Shown one piece after another: positions 9,955 through 20,126 of a DNA stretch of 64,000 bases. This DNA comes from Pichia kudriavzevii. Its lineage: Eukaryota > Ascomycota > Pichiomycetes > Pichiales > Pichiaceae. The notes under the pieces were generated by a model. The model was given only the letters and a program-made list of their open reading frames with translations, did no database searches and was not told the DNA's origin. The first letter of the stretch is position 1. Each line of letters opens with the position of its first letter. The stretch lies in assembly GCF_003054445.1 (NCBI RefSeq), contig NC_042509.1:620001-684000 (forward strand), given 5' to 3'. The position numbers and the translations under genes are program-made.

Positions 9955-11544
9955 CTATAAACATAGACTTCTCTGGGTTGCACATGCTGCAATGGCGGCG
10001 CCGTAGATACTGCTATCCTCGACAAATCCAAAAGTAATATTGGGTAGCTTGTATATATGTTTTTTATTCCCCAGTATTTCAAGAACGGTTTCCTTGTACC
10101 TTGGGAAATGCTGCAACATGGACCCAACAACGGAGATGGTCAAAATGTCGGTGTCGATGTGGCCAGAGACTCGCAACATGGCAATAATGTAGGAAGCAAG
10201 AACAATTGAGGCACGATGGATCACCACCTCTGTTATAATCTTGAGGATTCCAATTTCATCCTTTGATATATATTCCAATTGTAAAGCCGTGCACAGTTTG
10301 CCTCTTACCTCATCATCATCATCATCATCATCAGACAAACACAATTCGCCGAGTAATTCGGCAGACAGGGAATATTCGGCGCCTCCTTCTGAATGCTTTT
10401 CCATGTCCATGGTCTTCATAAGAATCCTCCGAATTATCTCAGGTATGTATCTCCCCGAGGTAATCACCTCAAGAGGCTGGAACACACCATAGTCGCCCGT
10501 TGTCATGTGCGGATAGGGCAATTCTTGCTCGGATATTACGTCCCACAATGGGTTCATTTCTTTGTCTGCCTCACTTATATGGGGGAAGAGGTGATACCCC
10601 AAAAAAGAAGCTTCGGCATTGACTAGGATTTTCTCCTCTCCAAAATTGGGCTTTAGAAATCCAATCTTTCCATAGGAGAGTTTCTCTTTGTCAACAAAGA
10701 AGCAAGAATTAACACCGGTTCCCTGAACTAATCCAAGCTTGGAGTTTATCAAATAAGACCCTGCAACAAACCCAGAAACCGAATCGTTTATAATTGCATA
10801 GATTTCAATGTCAAGACCAAATCTGGTAAAAGATTCTTCAAAGATATCCTTCAAATCTTTACCTTTAAATTCCAAGCATACAGAAAATCCTTTACCTAGA
10901 TCAGAAACAACAGCTCTGTTTGGTGCCTCAATTTGTAATAGGGGGAAACTCCAAGTAATACCCACTTTCATAGAGCCCCTAGAATTCTCCAGCAAAACCT
11001 TCATGTCGTTTGCAATCAAAGATTTAAAATTACCTGCAATCCATTCAAAGAATTGTTGGTCTAAATGCTTATTATCATCAAATATAACCCATGATTTATT
11101 GATAATACACTCCGCCTTATTTTCTTCTAAAAACTTTATTACCGAAATACGTAAAGTCGAACCGCCAATATCAATCACTGCATAGTATTCGTCGGGCAGA
11201 CAGTTTGAATCACAGACAACATTGAAGCAAGGCAACATGCAGTTTTGGGATTTCTGAAGCGACTCATGGATGGAATTTTCGAATTCTCTTGTGATGGTGT
11301 CAAAATTCTTCTCTATTTCATGTATTTTTAGATAAGACATTATGGCCTGTTTGACTTCAGCAGAATTTGTGTTATTTTTCTGCAGGGCAAGTGAATCTGT
11401 GGATGAATCTGAGAAGTTATCTGTAGAAATTAGTAAAGGCCCACCCTTTAATATTTCCAGACCCGACACCGGCGCCCGGGAATCTTCTTCAGTATCTGTT
11501 CTGAGTTGACTAACGAGATAGGACATTTGTAGTTGAGATATCAT
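9955..11544 (-). CDS. NAG5: N-acetylglucosamine kinase, hexokinase family (Nag5/Hxk1 type)
   Basis: Hexokinase-fold ATP-dependent kinase of 529 residues that would phosphorylate imported GlcNAc. Landmarks are the phosphate-1 loop DIGGSTLR (about 124-132), the sugar-binding segment GITWSFPL, the catalytic region AIINDSVSGFVAGSYL, the phosphate-2 segment VQGTGVNSCFF and the adenosine region VVGSMLQHFP. The sequence differs from glycolytic hexokinases (DIGGSTLR rather than DLGGTNFR), as fungal GlcNAc kinases do. An eight-Asp run encoded by a GAT repeat (near 10312-10335) sits in a loop. Start ATG at 11544; M7 is an alternative. Its position in the cluster supports GlcNAc over glucose as substrate. 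The gene is called HXK1 in C. albicans. Confidence 0.9.
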   Translation of the reverse strand: MISQLQMSYLVSQLRTDTEEDSRAPVSGLEILKGGPLLISTDNFSDSSTDSLALQKNNTNSAEVKQAIMSYLKIHEIEKNFDTITREFENSIHESLQKSQNCMLPCFNVVCDSNCLPDEYYAVIDIGGSTLRISVIKFLEENKAECIINKSWVIFDDNKHLDQQFFEWIAGNFKSLIANDMKVLLENSRGSMKVGITWSFPLLQIEAPNRAVVSDLGKGFSVCLEFKGKDLKDIFEESFTRFGLDIEIYAIINDSVSGFVAGSYLINSKLGLVQGTGVNSCFFVDKEKLSYGKIGFLKPNFGEEKILVNAEASFLGYHLFPHISEADKEMNPLWDVISEQELPYPHMTTGDYGVFQPLEVITSGRYIPEIIRRILMKTMDMEKHSEGGAEYSLSAELLGELCLSDDDDDDDEVRGKLCTALQLEYISKDEIGILKIITEVVIHRASIVLASYIIAMLRVSGHIDTDILTISVVGSMLQHFPRYKETVLEILGNKKHIYKLPNITFGFVEDSSIYGAAIAACATQRSLCL

Positions 11545-12351
11545 CTACTTTTATATGTTGGTCAATATGGGCCTTGGTGAAGATACTGGAACAGTAGACG
11601 AGTATCTAAATATAAGAAATAAAGGAAAGCGGATGAAGATTAAATGCAACCTATTTATTTGATTCCCCAAACAACAAAATTGAAACTCTATAGTCAGAAA
11701 TGTTACTCAATGAATAGTGAAACAGAATATACATGTTCATAGAGGAGTAGGCGTTGCAACTCTGCTTTTACACCACACACGCGTAATGTGGTAAGACAGA
11801 CTGTTTGGTTATTCAGGTGCAAAACCACTAAAAAGTCCAATAATAAGCCGAGCCTAGAGTTTAATGTGACAAAGCTAGTCAAATAGAACTCTGATAGCAA
11901 AAAATTCTAATGTTGTTGTCTTGGATTAAAATTGAAAGTGCAACTCAACAAATTAGAAAACAAATTTCAACTTCTGTGCGATAAGTGATTTTCTTCTAAT
12001 CTTGGCGTGTAACACAAGCCTGTCTTTATGTTACAGTCATTCTTCCGGTGTGAATGAAATGTGCAACATCAACGAGCTGTTGCATTCGAACAGCCGAGCC
12101 AAATTCCAGTGTAGCAATGAAGTAGATGTCTTTATTGAAAATACAAGGGCATGCAGTAGATATTTCTCTCACAAAGATACCAACAAAATCCTTGGGAGAT
12201 GAGTCACGTGACACCGACAAAAGCTACAAGAGCATATCTCTTGCTATGTTGGATTTAGATGGCAGTGCTTTACTTTGAATAATATCAATTAGTCAATATA
12301 CCTTAATTTACACTCTTAAAAACATTAGCTTAGTGATATAACTTATAAGTG
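11545..12351. promoter_or_regulatory. Upstream region of GlcNAc kinase
   Basis: 807 bp with no convincing gene. It contains TGTTACA (12029-12035), an inverted TGCAACA (12062-12068) and TGTTGCA (12078-12084) pair 9 bp apart, and a TCACGTGA palindrome (12204-12211). The segment around 12077-12096 (CTGTTGCA, then CGAACAGCCG) closely matches 13738-13758 upstream of the transporter. Confidence 0.5.
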
Positions 12352-13468
12352 TCCTTCAGTGTGCCATCTGCAGACAGAATATTGAGATCGGCATCACAGC
12401 CAGGCCTTAGAAACCCCTTTCGGTGTGCAATATTGAGAGATGTAGCAGGGTTGTTGGTGATGGTTGCCAGGGCCTCTGCAAGGGGTATACCTGTCCATTT
12501 GATGAGATTGTGTACACAGTCAATCAAATGGGTTGCCGATCCCGCTATGGTATCGGTACCTTGTAGCAGTAGCAAAGACCCTTTCTTTTGAACCGACTGA
12601 TTCCCCCTCTGGTAGTGGCCGTCTTCCAAACCAATCAAATACAAGGCATCGGTGACAAGGATAGTCTTTGAGGGATTGGCCATGTAAGCCGCCCGGACGG
12701 CACTAGGATGGACATGCACACCGTCGGCAATAATACCATAGAAGGGAATCTTATCTGAAGGTAAGGTATCCTTTGTAGCAGATATCAGACCAAGTACACC
12801 AACATCTCTGGCTGTATGGGCGGGCATTGCATTGTAGAGGTGGGTAATCATTGTAGCACCGCTGTGTACGGCGCTAAGGGCAAGATCAAAGTCAGCCATG
12901 GTATGTCCGATGGAAAATACGGTGGGGCTGTTGCTGGTTAGCTGTGGTATAATTTCGGAACAGCCTTGTACCTCTGGAGCAGCAGTCACGATTGCAGCGT
13001 ATTGCTCAAAACCTTGGCCGTATCGTTCCTGCAAGGAGATGTAGCCATGCTTCATATCAGTAATTGCCTCTGGCGGATGGCAGCCCTTTTTGATGGGTGA
13101 AATGAAGGGGCCTTCTAGATGGACACCAAGAGAATCGGCCTTGTTTGAAGATCGAGTTTTGAGGCCTAGGATGGGGATAACGTCATGGTATACATGTTGC
13201 TGGCTCGATGTGACAGTGGGACAAATACTCGTGACACCATACTCCAAGAGCTGCCCCATAGATTCATTGTATGCCTTGAGGAAACTTTGTTTGTCTTGTT
13301 TATCATTGAAAGCAGAAGAATAGTCAAATCCAAAACAACCATTTATCTGGATATCTATGAATCCAGGAGAGAGTATACCCCCCTGCAAATCGATGACCTG
13401 CACTTCGGAAGCGTGGACTGGGATCAAGGGAGTTTCGATGATAACGCCAGAAACAGTATCAACATATA
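12330..13468 (-). pseudogene. Partial second copy of DAC1
   Basis: A truncated duplicate of the GlcNAc-6-P deacetylase. Bases 12352-13468 match 2001-3117 with five substitutions in 1117 bp; four are silent and the fifth changes Asp to Val at the very edge. It covers residues about 23-394 of 412, then ends in a short unrelated tail (DTYKLYH) before a stop. Upstream of the repeat the frame meets a stop with no ATG, so the only in-frame Met is equivalent to residue 93, past the N-terminal strands and the INGCFG segment. All the later catalytic motifs are intact. It is probably non-functional but very young, or kept alike by gene conversion with the intact copy. Confidence 0.85.
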
Positions 13469-14023
13469 GAATTGCAAGAAACTTATCGTTCTGACCTTGT
13501 CTGTTCAGACAAAACCGGTCAACTTTGCTATCCTAGGACTTGTCTATGAGGTGAAAGTATCAGTAGCAAGGGAAAAAAAAGGAATAACCAAATGCAACAA
13601 AAGATTTTAAACAGATTAGATATTCTGAGCATCTTAACTTATGGTACATGACACATATTCAATAGAAAGCTAGTGTTACAAAGCACTTCAAATTGTCTGG
13701 AGAATACGTGATGTAACTCGAGTGGAATCCTTATCTACTGTTGCAGTGCGAACAGCCGTTTCCAGTTAGTGTCGCATTTGTGGAAACCCGGGATTATCAG
13801 TGAGTGGTATCGGTGGAGATACGGTTGAAAAAAAAAATCAAATCAGTACTACAAGAGATAGCGGGGAACGAAAAATGACGAGAGCTTGTGTAACAACACA
13901 ACACAAGATATAGAGTTTCTATTTTCTGCAAGTTTATATATAAAGGGTCAGGTTATCATTCCTGAAGAGGATAACTTAGAAGTCTACAAAGTTGGGGGTT
14001 TCTAGCAGACAATAGGAAACAAA
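13469..14023 (+). promoter_or_regulatory. Promoter of UNC93-like transporter
   Basis: 555 bp without a gene. It has TGTTACA (13674-13680), the exact 16-bp word shared with the DAC1/NGS1 promoter (13730-13745, containing TGTTGCA), and a CACAAAT element on the minus strand near 13774 resembling an Ndt80 middle-sporulation element. TATATATAAAG at about 13935-13945 is a plausible TATA box about 80 bp before the ATG. Confidence 0.5.
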
Positions 14024-15541
14024 ATGTCATCCAACGAAAAAGTTCCTGATGTTAATATTGAAACAGACAAGAATTCGTCTTATGATGAATTGGACCATAG
14101 GGTCACGAAAGAATCTACGAGTGTCCACGTCTATGACAAGAAATACATATCTTTCCTGCCACCGTACTCTAATGCCATGATACAAATTGTGATGTTGGCG
14201 TTTGTGGTTTTCATGACACCAGGTATGTACAATGCATTATCCGGTATTGGTGCCTCCATCAGTGGTCCAGATGGAGTCAAGACACAGGATAATTCCAACG
14301 TTGCATTGTATTGTACGTTTGCTGGTGTTGGTTTCTTTGCTGGAACATTGTGTAACCTCATTGGCCCTAGATATTGTTTGATGTTAGGTGGTACTGGATA
14401 TTTAGTTTATGCTGGTTCGTTGCTAAGTTACAACCATAACCAGAATAGCGGATTTGTTATTTTTGCAGGTGCATATCTCGGTATATGTGCGGCTTCTCTA
14501 TGGGCTGCCCAAGGATCGATTATCATGTCTTACCCCACCGAAGATAAGAAAGGAAGGGCCATCATGATTTTTTGGGTTATTTTCAATCTTGGTGCGGTCA
14601 TAGGTGCAATAATTCCACTAGCAAACAATATGCATTCCAATTCATCAACTGTAAATGATGGTACCTATATTGCATTTATGGTTTTAATGGGTACTGGTAG
14701 TGTCATAGCATACTTTATGCTACCAAAGGAAAAAGTTTGGAGAGATAACGGTACACGAGTTGTTGTTAAGGACTATCCTAACTGGAAAACAGAAATCTTT
14801 GGCTCCTTCAGGCTATTGATAAAGGAACCAAAAATCTTTTTACTCTTCCCAATGTTTTTTGCTTCTAATTGGTTCTATACCTACCAATTCAACGATTTTA
14901 ACGCGGGGCGTTTTAACATCAGAACAAGATCTCTAAATTCCTTACTTTACTGGCTTTTCCAAATGCTTGGTGCTGTGATCATGGGTACTATACTAGACTT
15001 GAACATGTTCAGAAGATCAGTTCGTGCAAAGATTGGATGGACATTCTTGTTTTGTATCGCATTTGCAATCTGGGGCGGTGGCTATAAGTTCCAAACGGGG
15101 TTTACTAGGGCCGACGTAAAACCAGATGCAGAAGGGGTCTATAAATTGACACCAATGGATTTCAAAGATAGTTCATACATCGGTCCCATGTTCTTGTATA
15201 TCTTTTACGGTATTTTCGATGCAATGTTTCAAAGTTATTGCCTATGGGTTATGGGTGCTTTATCAAACGATAGTGAGACAACTTCCTATTATGCTGGCTT
15301 CTATAAAGGTATCCAATCTGCTGGTGCCGCCGTTGCCTGGAGATTGGATGCTTACGGTACCCCCTATATGAGTATGTTTGCAAGTTCATGGGCATTAGTT
15401 CAGGGATCCATGGTGCTAGCCGTCCCCCTTATCTTTTTCATGATTTCTGACCATACCGAGGAACTTCCAGAGGAAGATATAGATGACGATGGTATTAATG
15501 CAGTCGTTTCTTTGGTTTCCGGTGAAGGTAGAATTGTGTAG
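14024..15541 (+). CDS. UNC93-like major-facilitator transporter, candidate GlcNAc importer (NGT1 role)
   Basis: A 505-residue polytopic membrane protein with about 11-12 hydrophobic segments, of the fungal UNC93/DUF895 branch of the major facilitator superfamily. Visible landmarks are the first segment MIQIVMLAFVVFMTPGMYNALSG (split over residues 50-72), LWAAQGSIIMSYP in the middle, a cytosolic loop with a charged cluster, and an acidic C-terminal tail. The gene closes the GlcNAc cluster and shares promoter words with DAC1/NGS1, so plasma-membrane uptake of GlcNAc, the role of NGT1 in C. albicans and of ngt1 in the Trichoderma cluster, is the likely function. Substrate is inferred from context only. 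Confidence 0.75.
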   Translation: MSSNEKVPDVNIETDKNSSYDELDHRVTKESTSVHVYDKKYISFLPPYSNAMIQIVMLAFVVFMTPGMYNALSGIGASISGPDGVKTQDNSNVALYCTFAGVGFFAGTLCNLIGPRYCLMLGGTGYLVYAGSLLSYNHNQNSGFVIFAGAYLGICAASLWAAQGSIIMSYPTEDKKGRAIMIFWVIFNLGAVIGAIIPLANNMHSNSSTVNDGTYIAFMVLMGTGSVIAYFMLPKEKVWRDNGTRVVVKDYPNWKTEIFGSFRLLIKEPKIFLLFPMFFASNWFYTYQFNDFNAGRFNIRTRSLNSLLYWLFQMLGAVIMGTILDLNMFRRSVRAKIGWTFLFCIAFAIWGGGYKFQTGFTRADVKPDAEGVYKLTPMDFKDSSYIGPMFLYIFYGIFDAMFQSYCLWVMGALSNDSETTSYYAGFYKGIQSAGAAVAWRLDAYGTPYMSMFASSWALVQGSMVLAVPLIFFMISDHTEELPEEDIDDDGINAVVSLVSGEGRIV

Positions 15542-16169
15542 TTTGGTTTATCGTTAAGTAATTTTTAATTTTTGTATACTCTGGACTTTCCAATGTTTTT
15601 AATTTCTTCTGATTGATTAAATCATCGATTGTGCAATTTGCAACGAAGAGGTAGCATCAACAGACAACTAACAGTTGACTCGCAGACACTTCTTCATAGC
15701 TTTAAAGCTCGTAATTTGGTAGTAAACAGATGATAGAAAAGTAGATACTTTTTAGGGCAAATAGCACTACCTTCCCATATCATGGCCAGATATCCCAGTG
15801 ATATTGGGATGGTTACCAAATCAACTGTTGAAGACGTTGTTCCAGAAATTAAGTTCGCTATTAATGATTACAGGTGGGCGCCGTGCAGAAATGAAACAAT
15901 CAGTCTCCATTATTACTAGACTGTGCAATTCTGTAACGGGACTGCCTTTTCCATTTGTTTAGTTGCTTCCCAAGCGGAATAACTATGTTGTAGGCCTAAC
16001 CCCAAGCATTTACGTTGCTAAAAGCTGTCAAAATATCTCCCCATATATCGATCAACTTTTCATGGCTGTGCGAGCATCAATTATTCGAGTGGATAAAGAA
16101 TAAACCTTTATTTTGTGTTTATACATTTTACTTCTTAGCTAGTTCTCGTTACGTGCTGGCCAAACACAC
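15542..16169. other. Intergenic region with a 45-codon ORF
   Basis: 628 bp between the transporter and COG6. It includes a short plus-strand ORF at 15782-15919 beginning MARYPSDIGM and ending before a TAG, with no recognisable family. The rest is likely terminator and COG6 promoter. Confidence 0.3.
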
Positions 16170-18617
16170 ATGGATTTTGCATACGAAGTCGACACATATG
16201 ATAACTCTACTCTTCAAGGAACAAACAATAAATATGTAACTGGGAAAACTAACATCTTATCTTCCATTTCAACTACAGATTTCACTAAGAAACTCCAATC
16301 ATTGTCTATTCTCGATATTGGGCGCACGCCGAAGAATATGAAACAAGATACGGATACGAATACATCGAAATCTTTAGAGAGAGCTAGGACTTCAATTGAA
16401 CTATTGAATACTCTTGGTTTAGACCATATTCCACTTTATAATAATGAGGCTAAGGAGTGGGACGATTACAATCAGTTTTTTATTGAGTCTAATTTAGATG
16501 GAAAAGATTTAATTAGCAAGCTGAACCGTTTGTTAGAAGGTACAGATGGTTCTGATCTGTCTACAAGAACCTCATTAGAATTGCTACAGAAGAGAGTTGA
16601 CTACGAGATTTCATTAAAGGATTCATCAGCCAACGAAATGAAGAGCCTAACATCGGCTGACCAAGAGAGCAGTTTGGCACGTAGAAACCTAAGGGGCTTA
16701 ATTGAAAGTGACTTGGTTCAACAGTATGCACAACAACTGAGGCCCTTTACAAAGGTTGTGAAATCAATTGAGTCTTTTAAACCGACAGTTGAGGCGATAA
16801 TCAATGATTACAACGGTATATTAGATTCTCTTGTTGGCGCAATAAATGATACGGATAGTTTGAAGAGTAAGATTTGTGGCTATGAAAAGGAGAAGGAGTT
16901 AGTTGACATGAAGAAGAATTTATTACTTGCCTTCAAGAATACCTACACGATTTCTCAATATGAGGAATACTTGATCAGATTTGGTGATTTGAATGATCCA
17001 ATTGCGGGTACTGAATTTTTTGAGGTGATTGGCAGGGTCACTAAGATTATAAGTGATTGTGATGTCTTGTTAGGTATGGAAAATGAAACTATTGGTTTGA
17101 CCATCATGAAGAAAATGAATGAATATTTATCTTCAATTAATGAAAAAGTCCAAAGTTATATACAAAATAATATTGAAGATGTATATACAGGAAAGTACCA
17201 ATACGAGACAAAAAAAATTAATGTCAAAGTGTTCCAGAAATGTTTAGTTTACATGTATCATCATGACAGAGACAATTTTGATTCTACTCTGTCAGGAATG
17301 GTTGAACATAGAAGCAGATCTATTTCTACAGAATTCATCAATCAGCTAAAAGGCTATAACAGTGAGATTAACACTAGTTCAATACAAAAGTCAAAATCCA
17401 ATCTTTTTATGTCATCTTATGATACAGCAAAGTTTATCTCCGACACATTAGCATATATTCACGGCCTATTAGTTAATGAGATTGAAAACGCACGCTCTTT
17501 TTTCACTTTTGATAACGAGTCTGACGAAAATGTCATATCCAAGGATGAACTAGATGCTATGATCAACGATATTGTAATGAAAATAGTTGCTGGACTTAAC
17601 AATCCATTGAAAGGTGCAATTGAAAGTATTTTGAGACAAGAAGTTAGATTGTCATCATTGGTTTCATCTTATGAATTGATAGAATTATATTCCAATATGT
17701 TTATGAAGTTGTTGTATCACGATAATGAGGATATTCGAAAAGAGGGCTTGTTATATACAATGAAATACTTGGAAAGTGAAACCCAAGACCGTATATTTTC
17801 TCTAATTGAATTGAAATTTAAGAATCTACAGGTTGAAACAATTAATGAGAATTTAAATACAAGTGATTCTGATTATATTCCAGATTGGATGGTTGATTGG
17901 TGTGCAGTTATTGACGAGTTGTTCAATGACTATACCTCAGGCAAGAACCTTGACGACAACGAAAAGTATATTCTCGGCTTGGATGATACGAAATGGGATA
18001 GCCTTCTAGAATTATTGATAATGAAACCAGTAGAGCTGGTTCGTAAATTCCAGAAGGATTCTAAAGTTGACAAGAAGGAAAGCTTGATTTGGGGATTGAA
18101 CTGCCTTGATTACTTTTATGATAAAGTCGATATCAATCCATTTTTATCGTCAAAAGCACCCGCACTGAGATCTGAAATTGAAGATGACACAGAGAGGTTG
18201 ACGGAATTGGAGTTCAATGGGTTATTGGAAAGTTCTGGGCTATATGATATATTTAATTTGGTCAACATGATATTCAGGATTGATGACGAATATTTTGATG
18301 TCGCATACTATCAACCTATTTTAGAGAACAGGTTGTTTAATATAGACACTTTTATAAGTGCAAATGCAAAGCTTGAGCATTTTTTGTCTACATACATTAA
18401 CCAGAATGAGTTGAATGGATTGATATCACCTACTATATTCAACAAAGTTTTTCTTGATTCTGCAACAAAGTACATTGATTTCTATAAAAAGTTGTGCTTA
18501 ATCATAAAAGAGTATCTAAGAGACGAAAATGGTAATGAAGTTAATGTTTTCCAATGGAACGAAATGACCATCGCCACTTTACTTGGGGTTGAAGATCACT
18601 ATCAAGGAAAAGAATGA
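16170..18617 (+). CDS. COG6: Conserved oligomeric Golgi complex subunit 6
   Basis: 815 residues, close to the 839 of S. cerevisiae Cog6. Cog6 is in lobe B of the COG tethering complex, which acts in retrograde vesicle traffic within the Golgi. The best match is the N-terminal region: the SLARRNLRGLIE segment followed by a helix (QLRPFTKVVKSIESF) typical of the Cog6 coiled-coil entry, after a Ser/Thr-rich leader. The remainder is all-helical, acidic and without membrane segments, as expected of a CATCHR tether. Convergent with DPH1, 42 bp between stops. Family call rests on the N-terminal motif and length. Confidence 0.72.
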   Translation: MDFAYEVDTYDNSTLQGTNNKYVTGKTNILSSISTTDFTKKLQSLSILDIGRTPKNMKQDTDTNTSKSLERARTSIELLNTLGLDHIPLYNNEAKEWDDYNQFFIESNLDGKDLISKLNRLLEGTDGSDLSTRTSLELLQKRVDYEISLKDSSANEMKSLTSADQESSLARRNLRGLIESDLVQQYAQQLRPFTKVVKSIESFKPTVEAIINDYNGILDSLVGAINDTDSLKSKICGYEKEKELVDMKKNLLLAFKNTYTISQYEEYLIRFGDLNDPIAGTEFFEVIGRVTKIISDCDVLLGMENETIGLTIMKKMNEYLSSINEKVQSYIQNNIEDVYTGKYQYETKKINVKVFQKCLVYMYHHDRDNFDSTLSGMVEHRSRSISTEFINQLKGYNSEINTSSIQKSKSNLFMSSYDTAKFISDTLAYIHGLLVNEIENARSFFTFDNESDENVISKDELDAMINDIVMKIVAGLNNPLKGAIESILRQEVRLSSLVSSYELIELYSNMFMKLLYHDNEDIRKEGLLYTMKYLESETQDRIFSLIELKFKNLQVETINENLNTSDSDYIPDWMVDWCAVIDELFNDYTSGKNLDDNEKYILGLDDTKWDSLLELLIMKPVELVRKFQKDSKVDKKESLIWGLNCLDYFYDKVDINPFLSSKAPALRSEIEDDTERLTELEFNGLLESSGLYDIFNLVNMIFRIDDEYFDVAYYQPILENRLFNIDTFISANAKLEHFLSTYINQNELNGLISPTIFNKVFLDSATKYIDFYKKLCLIIKEYLRDENGNEVNVFQWNEMTIATLLGVEDHYQGKE

Positions 18618-18659
18618 TTATTTTTAATGGTATTTATAACGCTTACTCTATACATGTGT

Positions 18660-19916
18660 TTAAGTACGCAGTGGCTTTTCACCTCTACCATAACCTTTAC
18701 TTTCGTAATAGTCCATTGGATAAAATTCCTCAGTAAATTCTTTATCTTCACCCATTAAAACCATTGCTTCATATGGGGTCAATAATGGTTTACTAAATGC
18801 ATACCCCCAGTCTATACTTAACCTCGGGCAAGCAACTTGAACAAAGGCATCCACATCATCAAACATTGCAACCTTTTGAGGGAAGATCTCACTTAGAATA
18901 ATCTTTACCACAGATTTGCCGTTTTCCTTAAGTTTTTCCTCCAATCGAGAGATGGTAGCTGGATTACCTTGTCTACCTAAGGCACCTAGTATGAGACCAA
19001 ACTTTTTGGCATTCCGTGAAACCTCAATAGCATCTCTACGAATTTCAACCATTTGTTTCTTGTCATAGCCCTCTCTCGTAAATTTTCTGGAGTATGGGTC
19101 ATACCTAAATGCTGGTATTTTGGGATTGTGAATCATTGCTGATTCCAAATGGAACCTCCCATCACCAATATAAACCATGGCATCAAACTGCTCGTGATCA
19201 AGTCTTGCACTAGTACATCCTAAAACTTCACCCTTCGATAGCGGTTTTATTTGTGGCGTATAACAGTATATCAATTTCTCACTGTCGGAAGCATCAGATA
19301 ACTTAGCACGAACACTATGTAAGGATGGGTTAAACTGGATCGTTCCAAAAAGTGCAATCCTAGCCCCATGTTCAAAGTTCAATCTGATAGTATTTAGTAA
19401 ATGTGTTTCATCAATTGCAATAGTAACAAATACATATAAAACCTTGATAAGTGTGACATCAATAGGAACAAGACAAGAATGTGCATAATGAACAATGAAA
19501 TCACAGTCTAACGCCCTTGCAGTATAATCATCAATACAACATGCACCATAACTAACATCCCCCATTATTAGAGTCTCACAGTCACAAAACTCAGCCAATA
19601 TATCAGCTATTATGGGTGCGTAGATTAGTAAACCTTCAGGCATTTGTAGGCACACCCTTTTAGCATTGATCTTTTTGATATTGAATACAGTTTTGTGTAT
19701 TTCAAAATTATAGTTAGATGGCAAAAGTTTTATTGCATCATTAAGCTGTTCATTGTTTAAGATTTCGTCCGGAATCTGGTTCATCAATCTCGATACCACT
19801 TTTGATTTACGTGCACGAACAACGGAAGATGATGGTTCTGAAGCTGAACTAGAACCAGCCTTTTTGGCACCACCAAACTTGCTTCTCCTTGGAACAACGA
19901 CCTCTTCTTTACTCAT
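18660..19916 (-). CDS. DPH1: Diphthamide biosynthesis protein 1
   Basis: Radical-SAM-like iron-sulphur enzyme which, with Dph2, transfers the 3-amino-3-carboxypropyl group of SAM to a histidine of elongation factor 2, the first step of diphthamide synthesis. 418 residues. The three cluster-binding cysteines are in recognisable settings: [18 protein letters not shown] and [11 protein letters not shown]. The N-terminal [25 protein letters not shown] block, split here by family position about 50-72, is typical, as is LQMPEGLL. The basic, Ser-rich first 40 residues are variable. Divergent from SHQ1. Confidence 0.95.
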   Translation of the reverse strand: MSKEEVVVPRRSKFGGAKKAGSSSASEPSSSVVRARKSKVVSRLMNQIPDEILNNEQLNDAIKLLPSNYNFEIHKTVFNIKKINAKRVCLQMPEGLLIYAPIIADILAEFCDCETLIMGDVSYGACCIDDYTARALDCDFIVHYAHSCLVPIDVTLIKVLYVFVTIAIDETHLLNTIRLNFEHGARIALFGTIQFNPSLHSVRAKLSDASDSEKLIYCYTPQIKPLSKGEVLGCTSARLDHEQFDAMVYIGDGRFHLESAMIHNPKIPAFRYDPYSRKFTREGYDKKQMVEIRRDAIEVSRNAKKFGLILGALGRQGNPATISRLEEKLKENGKSVVKIILSEIFPQKVAMFDDVDAFVQVACPRLSIDWGYAFSKPLLTPYEAMVLMGEDKEFTEEFYPMDYYESKGYGRGEKPLRT

Positions 19917-20126
19917 GGTTTCGTACTTTATGATGGTATTTTCTTAACTATTGTTAATCAGCTATTGAAAAACGGTTATACGAGTTTGATAGATAATTTA
20001 CTAGGTGTGAGAAAAAAAAAATTGGTGAAGAATTTGAAATTTCATTTTCAAAAATCTTAGCCAATTCATGTAGTCAAATTGAACTAACAGTTTAAATAAC
20101 TCTATTAGATATAGAAGAAAGCAAAG

